The notes below the pieces were generated by a model. It was not told where the DNA came from. It saw only the letters and a list, made by a program, of their open reading frames with translations, and ran no database searches. Shown piece by piece: positions 44,025-54,625 of a DNA stretch of 64,000 nt. The stretch lies in assembly GCA_964036195.1 (NCBI GenBank), contig OZ038459.1, positions 9,359,206 to 9,423,205 on the forward strand, written 5' to 3'. The position numbers and the translations under genes are program-made. Origin of the DNA: Sphaerolaimus hirsutus. Lineage: Eukaryota > Nematoda > Chromadorea > Monhysterida > Sphaerolaimidae. The first letter of the stretch is position 1, and every line of letters starts with the position of its first letter.

Positions 44025-44729
44025 CAGGGGTTTAGTAGGGGGGGTTGGGGGGGGGGGGTTACCCCCCCCCCCAAATCCGCCAGCTATATATCTATCTATC
44101 TATCCCGGAGGCCCGCTCAGCTATCTATCTATCGCGGAGGCAAAATTTTGGGCTACTATCCCCTAACCCCCCCCCCCCAAATCGGCAGCTATCTATCTAT
44201 CTGGAGAGATTTTAAAGAAATTTTGCCCCAATTTTCGCTCAAAATCGCTAATTTTCGTACCATTTTATAGTTTTTCATCTTCAAAATTCTAATTCATGTT
44301 CCGTATTGCCTATTTTCGGCTATTTTTGTACTGTATGTACTTATATACCTGTTTTTAGCTGTTTTTCTCCTACTTTGAGCGATTTTGTAGCCTTTTCTTC
44401 ATTCTATAACTTGGCAAAGCCTATATATTGAACCCCCGCGAACCTCCCCCCCAAATTTTTTTCAGCTATCTATCTAAAGCTTTTCAGTCATGCACACAGA
44501 AGATGTATTGACAAACTATTAGTCTACGGGACAAGTCATATGCATGACAGATAAGGATAGAAGGTACGAAACTATCACTATCGAATATTATGAGGAAGAG
44601 TAAGGGAAGGGCGTAACCCACCAAGGGTAGGGTCCTGTATCCCAATAGCATGTAATAATAAATCCCTCCGGAGGAGCGATTTACTATCTATATGAACCCC
44701 CGCGGGAGTCCAAATCTACAAAACCCCTG
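44025..44729. mobile_element. hAT-like MITE M10 (CTATCTAT family) with LINE insert
   Basis: Ends CAGGGGTTTAG and AAAACCCCTG, perfect duplication GGGCACAT (44017-44024 and 44730-44737). A G-run/C-run palindrome is near 44039-44073. It is interrupted by a LINE-like 3' fragment at about 44475-44665. Confidence 0.85.
44475..44665 (+). mobile_element. LINE 3'-end fragment inside M10
   Basis: Shares TATGCATGACAGATA and the AGGGCGTAACC...GGGTAGGG 3' structure with 1130-1265, and ends in an AATAATAAA tail. A 5'-truncated insertion of the same LINE family. Confidence 0.55.
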
Positions 44730-44737
44730 GGGCACAT

Positions 44738-45394
44738 CCTACTTAAGGCTAGCAAGTTTTGACAGGCCCTTATCTATGTATTTACCTGGGCTAAACGAAT
44801 ACTAAATTCAAAACTTTCGGAAATTACACTCACATGGGCAGAATGGCAATTATCCAATTTATCAACCTATATAAACATAAATACTACAGTACCGCCATGT
44901 TTCACGATCGCAAATGCAAAACCGTAATCGCGAAATCGTAACTGCAAATCGACGAGTTTTCAAACCGTTTTCACCAAAAACAAAGGTTTTTGGAGTGAAA
45001 ATGTTATGCGCACGCGTACGGCTGAAAATAATAGTTTTTTACAACCCCGTTTCAAAACCCTTTTAATAAAGTTAAAAAAATATGGTTTCGAGTCGACATA
45101 TGCACCTAGCTATATAAGACACGTCTTGTATGACAGTACGATGAAATAATTTTAGTGAGGTTTCAACTAGCCATAAATATAATGACTGTGGTGCCATGAG
45201 ATAGCAATATTTAGAAGTGGGAATTCCTGCCAAAAATACATTTTGGTTGACTCGTTATGTATATCGTCTTTCAACGATAGTTTTCTTAAAAACCGTAAGC
45301 AGGCTTAGTTAAGATTTCGCGCGACCGGATTTGCATAAATAAATATAGCACATAAATAATCTTCCACTTAAGTCACCTGAAATTTTAACCCCCG
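44738..45394. other. Intergenic, 3' flank of the elongase gene
   Basis: The segment 45100-45300 has faint resemblance to M9/M15 core sequence (TGGTGCCATGAGATAGCA). No gene seen. Confidence 0.35.
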
Positions 45395-47889
45395 CTACTC
45401 AGAGTGAATTTTCTTTCCCTTCACCACGCCATTCAGTCCATGGACCCCGTGGGGTTCCTTGCTTGGCACTTTGCCAGCTGGCGCCTGCTGCTGCACCCGT
45501 CTCTTGCTGATGTAGGCCATGTAAAAGTAGCGCACGAACAGCACGAAGTAGGTGGAGTACATGGCGAAGCAGAAGTACATGTTGGACAATTCGATTTTGC
45601 ACGGATGTCCAAGGAGTGTCTCCTTTATCGTGATATAACACACGGTGCACCCGACCACCATTTGGCTGGGTTGAATGGGAAAATTGGTTATGGAAGATTT
45701 TTTAAAATATTATGTGATCACTACTAAATATTTACTGATCTATTTGTGTGAAAGACAGACTAGCTTATAAACTAAAACGCTGAATCCTTTCACAATTTTT
45801 GGAATGAATGACAGCTCGATGCATAAACAGTGATTGAAAGTCATTTAGGGCTCCCACACACTAGTTGACATCAAAAAAATGTCAACTAAATTCAGCTAGA
45901 TTTTAGTTAATTATGTGATTTCAACATACCTATGTGATGGAGCAGAGTTTATTTAGTTGACATTTTTTGCGATGTCAACTAGTGTGTGGCCCCTTACTCG
46001 TTCAAGCATTGGGCAGCGCCAAATTTGCGCAAATGTATTTCTACATTCCCCATTCCACCCCCCCCCCCAACCCACCTAATCTGCAAGGTCGTAACACCGG
46101 CACTGAGCCACTTTGGCGGGCGGGTAGCTAGCACGCTGGTGCCGGCGTAGTAGGCGTACATGAGCGCGTGCACGCAGTAGTTCATCCAGGTGAACCAGCG
46201 ACCGGCGCAGGTGTGCGCGCGTACCGCGTGCCAAGTGTAGGAGAGCACGGTCGCGTGGTGGAACCAGTGCAGGAAGGTCACCGGTCTGCGAGGGGCGTAT
46301 ATACCCACTTGAATGGGGTCACGGCTGGGTTTCATCGTACATATTTGTATAGCGCGGGGGTTCAATATAAATATATTGTTTTTCAAGGTTTAGAAGAAGA
46401 AAAGGGGGAAAATGGCTGAAAATAGGTTACAAATCGCTGAAAACAGGTGAAAAATTATTTTGTTTCATCGAAATTATACCTGAAAATACGCGATAACCTA
46501 CGTGAACTAGTAATGTGAAAATCGCTATGATTGTATGAAAATTAGCGATTTTGAGTGAAAATTGAGGCAAAAGGTTTCAAAAATTGCTAAGATTGTATGA
46601 AAATTAGCGATTTTGAGTGGAAATTGAGGCAAATTGTTTCAAAAATCGCTTATAGATAGATGTCGATTTGGGGGTGGGTCTAGCGATAGTAGCCAAAAAA
46701 TTTGCTTAGGGATAGATAGATATTTAGCTGGAGGGCCCCGGGGCATGAGAGATAGCTGGAGCGTTTCCATACTGAACCCCTGTATAGCGCTGAAAGACAT
46801 AAACCGAAAAATTCGGTTTTGTAATTTCCGGCACCAGGCAACAGACTTTTATTATTTATCGGTGGGATCATTCTTCAGCATACCCTAGACCAAGCTGGAA
46901 AGTTGAACGATATCTGTAAAACTGTAAAAAGTCGCCCAAAACTGCCCGCAACCGTCGCCTACCTCTTTCTCAACACCAAAAACGCGGTGTCTCCCAATTC
47001 CAAAACCTTGCTCAGCGCGAACTTCTCCTCCCAAAAGGCGGCGAAACTATTGCCAATGTCAACTGTGCACACGCTGGGGGTGAACCCATAATTTGTCAAC
47101 ACATGAATCAACTCTGCAGTGCAGCGCCAGGCGCCCAGCGCGCTGAACACCGCCAGGGCCACGTTCCACAGGAACAAACAGCCGCGCAATTGGAACGCGG
47201 CCCTGTGGCGCATCAGGCGCTGCCCCAGCACGATGCCTGATAGGTAGACTGTGATAACGATAAGTGAGGCCGGCCAGAAGTAATTCTGCGAGTGAATTTT
47301 TTATTGATATTAAGGGATGGCGGAATGTGGATATCAGCAGTTTCCCCGCTAGGGCGTGAGTTTTAGGATAAGTTTTACCTGTCACTGGAGAAGATTTGAA
47401 AAAGTTTCGAAAATATCTTATGCACTGCATCTGGTGCCTGTCCCAGGCCTGTAACATGTAAAGTGTAAAAGACCCTGTAAAATGTCAGGTGTCATGTAAA
47501 AGCCACTTTAAAGTGGCATGTGTATCCAAAACTAATTGTATCGTATCCAAATCCCATGTATTTGTATCCAGATCTTATGTTCAAAATTAAGATTTGGAAC
47601 CGATACAATTCGCCACTTTACAGGGCCTTTTACATGACACCTGACATTTTACAGGGTCTTTTACATGACACAAATTTTACATGGTATGGCACTGCCCCTG
47701 GCTACAAAAAACTCAACCCAGAAAAACCGAAACCACGCAAAGAGAATGAAATTCACCTACCCACAGGAACATCGTGGTGGGTTCCACATCGAAATTTTTC
47801 TCAAAATCGAACACATATCCATCATATCTGGCCGCGCCAACCGTCCCATCTTCATTAGTTTTAGGCCCACTTAAGCCCAATTTTTCCAT
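45395..47889 (-). CDS. ELOVL6: Very-long-chain fatty acid elongase, ELOVL6-like
   Basis: Exons on the minus strand are 47889-47761, 47285-46963, 46285-46076 and 45665-45395. Phases 0, 2 and 2 give 310 residues, against about 265-300 in the family. The N-terminus has FDFEKNFD, as in ELOVL6. Exon 2 carries two membrane spans and the LSKVLELGDT segment. The junction of exons 2 and 3 builds RKRPVTFLHWFHH, containing the HxxHH iron-binding box of ELO condensing enzymes. Exon 3 continues with the MNYCVHALMYAYY signature, and exon 4 has the last spans and a basic tail. ELO proteins catalyse condensation of malonyl-CoA with acyl-CoA in the endoplasmic reticulum; ELOVL6 prefers C16 substrates. Each of the three introns contains one transposon: an introner relative, M11 and a hairpin element. 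Confidence 0.88.
45848..45990. mobile_element. Short hairpin MITE in elongase intron 3 (Harbinger-like)
   Basis: Inverted arms with CACACACTAGTTGACATC and GGG/CCC ends, bounded by TTA on both sides, suggest a PIF/Harbinger-type 3-bp duplication. A second member is at 48211-48439. Confidence 0.55.
46356..46782. mobile_element. hAT-like MITE M11 in elongase intron 2
   Basis: Ends GGGGGTTCAAT and ACTGAACCCCTG, perfect duplication TATAGCGC (46348-46355 and 46783-46790). It belongs to the CTATCTAT group by its GATAGATAG blocks and AATCGCT motifs, without the long G-run. Confidence 0.8.
47431..47701. mobile_element. Introner relative inside elongase intron 1
   Basis: Left end CTGGTGCCTGTCCCAGGCCTG and right end ATGGCACTGCCCCTGG, with inner TGTAAAATGTCAGGTGTCATG arms and a central loop of TATCCAAAT-type sequence. 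It occupies most of the 475-nt intron but not its splice sites: the host intron's own GT and AG lie outside. Confidence 0.65.
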
Positions 47890-48660
47890 TGTCCTGGTTC
47901 GATTTTTTGGCACAAAAGCGTCCGTGAGCGGTAAAAATATAATTGAGCTCGAATAGGGTTAGAAAATAAGTTTAGTAGAGATTATTGCGGATTTTTGGTG
48001 AATGGTTAAAGTAGGAGGCAGTGAAATTTGTTTGAGTGCGGGAATCCTGTTTATGCGGACGGAATTATGGCTGGGAAATAGACAATCGTTGAGAAAAATT
48101 TTGAATATTTAAATGTCATGAATTTGACCAAGCCTGCAAAAAATTCAATTGTGAACACGTCCGATTAAACATCTGGTATTATTTATGTTTACATAAACAT
48201 TTACACTTTTGGGCCCCCACACACTGGATGTCAACTGAATTCGTGTCAACTAAATGTCAACTGAATTTAAGTGATACTGTGATTTCAACTTATCTATCTG
48301 ATAGAGCATAGTTAGTTTTACATCATGACACTTCATTTTCATTGTTCCTGTTAAGTGTGATGCTTTTTACAAACTTCTTGTATTATTCAATTGACACTGA
48401 GTTGACGCGAATTTGCGATGTCAACTGGTGTGTGGGCCCTTTACAGCATGGAGCATGATCACTATGGTGCGTAGTCAAGTAAAAACGATCGTTAAGTAAA
48501 TAACAAAACAGTTGTTATTCTTTGATGAGATCTGTGAACCGGCAACCGAAACACAACCGCGTAACTAAGAAAATGAATCAAGCATGAGCTGTGTTATACG
48601 CGATTCCATGCGGAATATTTAAATGCAAAATAGAATTTGGAAATTCGTCACTGCGCAGTA
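47890..48660. other. 5' flank of elongase gene, with hairpin MITE
   Basis: Presumptive promoter region for the minus-strand elongase gene. 48211-48439 is a second CACACACTGG...CCAGTGTGTG hairpin element related to 45848-45990. No TATA box was identified. Confidence 0.45.
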
Positions 48661-48668
48661 GAGCGCAG

Positions 48669-49054
48669 CTGGGTATCTTTCACCCCCCCCCCCCGGGCGG
48701 TTGGATAGATAGCAAATCGCTCCTCCGAAGAGATAGATTTTTTTAGATAAAATAGATTTATGTAGGTAGATAAAAAATTATAATGTTGGGCGAAGTTGGG
48801 GGGGGGGGGGGTTGGTGGCTTCATATATAGGCTTTTTCAAGGTGTAGAGGCAAGAAATTTGAGAAAAAATCGCAAAAAAATAGGGGAAAAAGGTAGCTAA
48901 AATAGGTACACAAGCACACATATAGCAAAAATAACTGAAAAAAGGCTATCAACTAGTGATTTTGAAGGCGAAAATCTATAAAGAGGTACAAAAATTATCG
49001 ATTTTGAGAAAAATGGGGGTAAATTTTCTCAAAATCCCATTCGAGTACCGCCGG
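48669..49054. mobile_element. hAT-like MITE M12 (CTATCTAT family, diverged)
   Basis: Perfect duplication GAGCGCAG at 48661-48668 and 49055-49062. The ends are diverged (CTGGGTATC, GAGTACCGCCG). A C-run near 48683 and a G-run near 48799 flank GATAGATAG-type sequence. Confidence 0.75.
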
Positions 49055-49062
49055 AGCGCAGA

Positions 49063-49566
49063 ATTTCACCCCCTCGCATTAACAAATGTCCATATCCATG
49101 CCATTGCTAAAAACACCCGCGACTGTTAAAAGGCACCGGGTCTGCCAAGCAACCAAACGGGGCCAACCTCCATTTCGAGCGGGCTGTTCATTAGTCTGTC
49201 AGCGAGTACATACATACAAATCATTGTGATGGATTATAGGTTCATTATAGGGCCGGGCCGGAGCTGCGCGCTTTCATGCGGCACTAGACATTATCGTACG
49301 GATTCGATTACTGCGACGTGCGGGGAAGGTGCGGTTACGCATGACGAACGTCAGTGAGACAAAAAAGTCTGAGCTGGGTTTTAGAAATGTCCATTGTCAG
49401 TGGGCACTATGTCCATGAAGAATCGTTCTCGGCGAAAAGAGCAGACAAATTAGTCATATTGGTATATCTAAAAGTATAATGCTGTCTACGTGGAGCTAGG
49501 ACTGTTTGATGTTCACATGCGCATACATGTCTGGCGCGTAAGTCTTCAAATATTCAAGGCATGCAT
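49063..49566. other. Non-coding spacer
   Basis: No gene, repeat family or conserved motif recognised. Confidence 0.35.
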
Positions 49567-49966
49567 CAGAGTTGTTAAAAGTACTGAACTTTTTTCAAAG
49601 TGAACGTGAGTAAAATACTTTTTTTTCTGGGAAAACGTAAAACTGAGTATTTTTCTCTCACAGAAAACGTAAAAATGAGTATTTTTCTCACAGAAAACGT
49701 GAAAGTGAGTATTTTTTCTCACAGAAAACATAAAAGTCAGAAATTGTGTAAATTTCTACTCTAGAATACATCAAAAGACGTGTGGTTTCTCCCGATAAGT
49801 ATTTCTTAGGAAAATGTCGTATTTTTGTTACAATCTGTCTGTCAAAATGTCGGTTTGATGTCCCGTTAAAATACATTTTCGTTACTCGCGTACATTCAAA
49901 AAGTACGCGAGTAAGTGTGTACCGGTATTGTTTACGGGAGGAAACGTAAACGTATTTACGCAATAC

Positions 49967-51010
49967 TAGGGTTGGCCGATTTTTTTTTTTTTTACGTTTT
50001 TTTTTTTAAACAACGGGTTTTTTAAAAAAAACATGACATCCGAAAAGTTTTTTTTTAAACATCGGCCGAAATTTTTAGTACTAAGCACTACCGTATTTCT
50101 CCGTTGATAGCACCCCCCCATGCATAACACCCGGGGTGTTATATAGTTTTATAGCACCCCGGGGGTGCTATACAAATGTTCAAAAAATGGCTCAAATTGA
50201 ATGGTTTGAATACTGTATTTGGTGCCACTCATTGTAATTCCGCATTACAGCACCTGCACCACGCATATTTTTTCCATTGAATTAGCTGCGCTGCGAACCA
50301 AAACAATAGGTAGGGGTGTTTGTATTTAGAAAATGAGAGAACACGGTAATTTTTATGCTCTTTTTTGCTGTATTGTTCGGTTCAATGTAAATTCCATGTA
50401 TAGCACCCCCATTGACCTAACACCCGGGTGCTATACAAGTTTTTAAAAAGTTCGCTGAAAATTGCTCCGATTTTGTATAACCCCCGGGTGCTATAAACGG
50501 AGAAATACGCAAGCGCGCAATTTCACACACAAATTGACATTGGTGGTTGTTTTCATTGGTTTTGTGGCATTTTTAGTATCAAAGTACCCATTTCTATGTG
50601 CTACCATGGGTTAATAAGCCGTAATATGTTGCTGTAGTATATAATATTGAGGTAATGTGCTTCCATGTACCTCCACAGTGTGTAACTTCACTCCCAAAGT
50701 AACAACCCCCTTTTATAACCTTGTTTGATCACTATTCCGTGCCAAACTTTACCTGAAGTCACGAACATTCGAATATAAGGTGATATACGAACGATATGTC
50801 GACGAAAAATAGATATTTTTGACACAAATCACCACTTATAATGCTATCCCATGGCTACACAGACATTATATGGTCATATATAACATCACAGAGTATTGTC
50901 AGTGTCTGATATACCTATATCATGACACAAGGTCATATCTGGGAGCTTTTAAAAAAAACGTTTTTTTATAATAAAAAACAGAGTTAAAAAACGTTTTTTT
51001 TCCAACCCTA
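49967..51010. mobile_element. hAT-like MITE M13 (AAAACGTTTT family), nested in M19
   Basis: Ends TAGGGTTGGCCGAT and TTCCAACCCTA, perfect duplication CGCAATAC (49959-49966 and 51011-51018). It is the inverse orientation of M9 and shares its core. It is itself interrupted at 50090-50509. Confidence 0.88.
50090..50509. mobile_element. CCGTATTTCTCCG MITE nested in M13
   Basis: Ends ACCGTATTTCTCCGTTGATAG and CTATAAACGGAGAAATACG. The interior has CACCCCC/GGGGTG blocks. It uses the same outer CCGTATTTC as the TCGAAATAC family but different inner motifs. The M9 core gives the approximate empty site. Confidence 0.65.
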
Positions 51011-51207
51011 CGCAATACTCGAGTAAACGTAAATACCTTTTAACAACTGTGGCATGCATGCATAGTTTTGTTTTACATAACCAAATGAAACCTTAACTAT
51101 AAATATTACGCAGCGACTGTCATACACAGAACACTGTTGTTTGGGAAGCAAATCGGCACGTAAAAGGGCGCAAAAATAATGGTGTATTTATAGGCTCACG
51201 GGAATTT

Positions 51208-51521
51208 CCAACGCAGAACAACATTGTGTCGCGCAGTTTCTGCGCGACACAATTTTGTCGCGCAGGTAGTGATGGACGGGCGCCGTGGCGCTGGCGCCAT
51301 TTAAGGGCGCCAGAGTGTTGTACCATTGCACCACTTGTAGACAACAAACTTTTGTTGCGCAAAAAACTGCGCGACAAAATGTGTGTCGTGCACAAGTGGT
51401 GCAAGCGTACAACACTCTGGCGCCCTTAAATGGCGCCAGCGCCACGGCCCCTTCCATCACTACCTGCGCGACAAAATTATATCGCGCAGAAACTGCGCGA
51501 CACAATTTTGTTCTGCGTTGG
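51208..51521. repeat. Large near-perfect palindrome (foldback)
   Basis: The segment from CCAACGCAGAACAA to TTGTTCTGCGTTGG reads as one inverted repeat of about 150-nt arms. The arms include GCGCGACACAATTTTGTCGC, GTAGTGATGG and GGCGCCAGAGTG, with the centre near 51360. An RNA copy would fold into a long hairpin. Confidence 0.75.
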
Positions 51522-51842
51522 AACTTATTCCGACCCGTATTTATATTACAATTTACAATCTAACCGCGGTCCGAGCGTTACAAGGATATTATTATTTTTG
51601 AAATATTTTTAGGTTTTGTTTTTGTGCACCCAATTAACTATGCTGTTAAGTTAAGTCGAGTTTGTGTGTTTGGTGGTTTGTTTCCACAAGTGCAGTGCCA
51701 TTTTTTCTGTCGAAACCACCACCTCTGAATACTAGATAGCATTAATAATACTAGTGATGCAGTGATAATAAAAATAATGATGGAATCGTGCCATGGCGCT
51801 GGCTCTATTTGAGCTGATTGAGGGATTTGAGGGCGCCATGGT

Positions 51843-52570
51843 TAGGGTTCAAACGATATATCGTATCGAATATCGAATATCGGATATCGACCATTTTTTC
51901 ATATCGAATATCGAATATCGATATCGAAAATTTTGAAAAAATATCGAATATCGATATCGAATATCGACATTTTTTTCGATATATCGAACCTGTATTGTGT
52001 CCCTAAATTAAGTTATCATTTTCATTTTGAGATATTTATGATTGATCTGATTCGCTTATGGTATTGTATTTGATGAGTAAAAGTGCAGTGTTTATAATGT
52101 CATTTTTGTTGGAGTGAACTAAACTTGAAGCTAGAAAATGCTGATATGCTTTTTTTTGCAACATGCCCTTAAGAAATTAGGTTATAAGTATGAACTGTAA
52201 TATCTACCAATTGTTATTTGTCTGATACACTTTGATTCATCATGTTTCTCTTCCATTTTCTACTTTTGAGTGATGTAAACCTTGTTAGAATCACTTGTAC
52301 CATTCACATTTAAGTAAAGAGATGATAAACCATGTGTGCAACCAGATGAAAATACAATATGCCACTTGAAATATGCCTTGCTATACCAAAAGCAAATTAC
52401 AATATCGAATATCGAAAATATCGAAATATCGAATATCGAATATCGACCATTTTTCAATATCGAATATCGATATCGAGGTTCCATATCGTATCGATATTGA
52501 ATATCGAGTTTCAGAAAAAAATATCGAATATCGAATATCGATATCGAAAAGTCATATCGTTTGAACCCTA
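51843..52570. mobile_element. hAT-like MITE M14 (ATCGAATATCG family)
   Basis: Ends TAGGGTTCAAACGATAT and CGTTTGAACCCTA, duplication GCCATGGT/GCCGTGGT (51835-51842 and 52571-52578). Same orientation as M5. It sits inside GGCGCC-type sequence of the M2 family (about 51760-52680). Confidence 0.85.
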
Positions 52571-52578
52571 GCCGTGGT

Positions 52579-54236
52579 GCCATTTTGTACTAGGCGCCCT
52601 TTTTCTGTGGCGCAATTGGCGCCTTTTCTGTAGCGCCCTGGGCGCCTGGCACACAGTCCATAAAGGGCGCGAGTATGTCAGCGTGGGCAAATTATTAAAA
52701 CGTGTTTTAATTTACAAGCTTGTGAAGTGTGATACACTACAATTAATGTATTCAAAGCTTATAAAATAAAACACTATACTGGTAAAGAGTGTCGGCTTAT
52801 GTCAACAACATACGATGAAAGGCAATATTTTTACAATGAGTTGACATAAAAATGCTTCTTCAAGAAGAAATCATACCTACTTATGTCGTCATTTCTTGAG
52901 TCAACAGCTAATATCTTATGAAAATACACATACAAACGTAGTGTGAATAGTGTTTAAATATTTACTATCGTATTTAAATATTGTAAACACTATTTAAATA
53001 TTGTAAATAGTATTTAAATATTATAATATAGGCTAGCTCATACACTTACACCGGGGGTGGGACTCATATTTGAGCAGGAAGATTTTATGTTTTTTCACTG
53101 TTTTATTCTGTTCACTGTTCAGTGTTCACATGTTTTATTCAGTGATTTAACATAATCGCAAAAAAAAGACCTTTTACATTGAAAATTAGATTTTGGATGG
53201 ACATCAAATGAGCAGCAACGCACCCCGAAATCTAAAAATCAACACGTAACAGACACCTTTTTTCTAACTCTAGTCTGGCACACAATTTTCACAATTCCAA
53301 AAAATTAAAATAAAGCATTATTAGCCATGATGAAGTCAAGCACCACAAGTGCGGAATTTACCAGCAGTCACAAATGAACTGCGAAGCTCCCGCAAACTTT
53401 CAGGTGTGCTAGTTAGAGTAAAACCTTCATACTCCCTCCCTCGGAATGTCAGCCTGTCTGAGTGTAGCAATACTGTGCAAATATTTTCGACAATCGACAC
53501 ACGGCACTCGCAGACTTGCCGCATTGAAGCCAGTGCGAGGGTTAAAGCGGGGCGGTTTCCGTTTGGAAATACCGCGTACATAAGTACGTATCGCAAAAGT
53601 TGCCATGCCGGGGCGCTAAAAAGCTTTTATCTCAAATGGAACATTCGGCTGAATATTTGGACCACAATAGTAGCCGCAAGTGTACACTTTTCAGTTTTAG
53701 TGCACCTTATTGATTTTCCAGCCAACCCGCGGCTGCACATGATCTACATAAGGGGCAAAATTGTGCACCGCGAGTGAACGAGTAAATTGGCTCCAGCGCG
53801 AGAGTGGCGGCGCGTGGCACTCTCAAGGCGCCCTGGGAAGCTACAAGCCATAACCACACAAGCTAAAAGGTGAAGCGCCGTGAGTTGCAAATCCCGCGCC
53901 AATAGGTTTGCTCTACCATATGCTTTGAGGAGGAGTCAATTTTGACCACGGCGGCCAGCGCAACACACTAATCCGCTCAATAAGACGCCTTTGTCATGCC
54001 GCTTCACAGTAATTGTCCTCCAGCGGAAATATTAAAAAACTTATCCGCGGATATGGCGGCCCAGCGGCAATATAAAAAACATTATCTGCGGAAATGCCAA
54101 TGTTGTCAGCGGACACGTTTTGGTAGCGCGCGCATGCGCCGCCATGTCGACGCAGTGCGCGGCCGAGTTAAGGCGGCCGTTCACTGTGTCGCCGCGACGC
54201 CGCGGGATTTGGTGAAGGGCACCGCGCGGGCCCGCG
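52579..54236. other. Non-coding; overlapping unassigned frames at 53336-53777
   Basis: 52990-53040 has short ATTTAAATATTGTAA repeats. At 53336-53777 both strands are open (142 codons plus, 86 codons minus). Neither shows a family motif or a coherent exon partner, so I make no gene call. From 54110 the sequence becomes GC-rich ahead of the TATA box. Confidence 0.35.
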
Positions 54237-54243
54237 TATAAAA
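54237..54243 (+). promoter_or_regulatory. TATA box
   Basis: GCGTATAAAAGCC lies in a GC-rich context about 30 bp before a likely start region (about 54268) and 383 bp upstream of the ATG at 54626. It fits a promoter for the five-exon gene. Confidence 0.5.
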
Positions 54244-54625
54244 GCCGCCGCTCGGTTCATATTTGGCAGTTGAACGTTTTTTCCCATTTTCCCTTTCCTT
54301 TCCCATTTCCATGCCCCTTTCCGAGAGCACATGAAATGGAGTGTTGAACGAGTTGACCCGTGTCGCGCGGCGACAGTTCCCCAGAAATTAATTGTCAACT
54401 CAACACAAACGTTCCTCCTCCTCGGTCGCCAGCCCCTTTGGGAATCTAGCACTTGCTCGCTCAGAGTTCCCGTGGCTGGTCTTCTTGACTGGAACTTGGA
54501 AAACGGATTTTGTATGCCCCGTGCATACAACACCAACTAAATAATTATAAAATTAAGCACGTGGACACAATGTTGATGTTTGTGACCAGCTGGTTACACG
54601 GAAAATCATTTGAAAAAAATGCAAA

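Larger units (their letters stand above)
49567..51051. mobile_element. hAT-like MITE M19 (CAGAGTTG family), outer of a three-level nest
   Basis: Ends CAGAGTTGTTAAAAG and TTTTAACAACTGTG, perfect duplication GCATGCAT (49559-49566 and 51052-51059). The left part has a tandem of about 36-bp units with TTTCTCACAGAAAACGTAAA (49630-49740). It contains M13. Confidence 0.82.

Noticed and set aside
53336-53777. Overlapping frames on both strands (142 and 86 codons) as a gene
   Set aside because: Both strands are open, no family motif is seen, and I found no splice partner with matching phase. Left unassigned.
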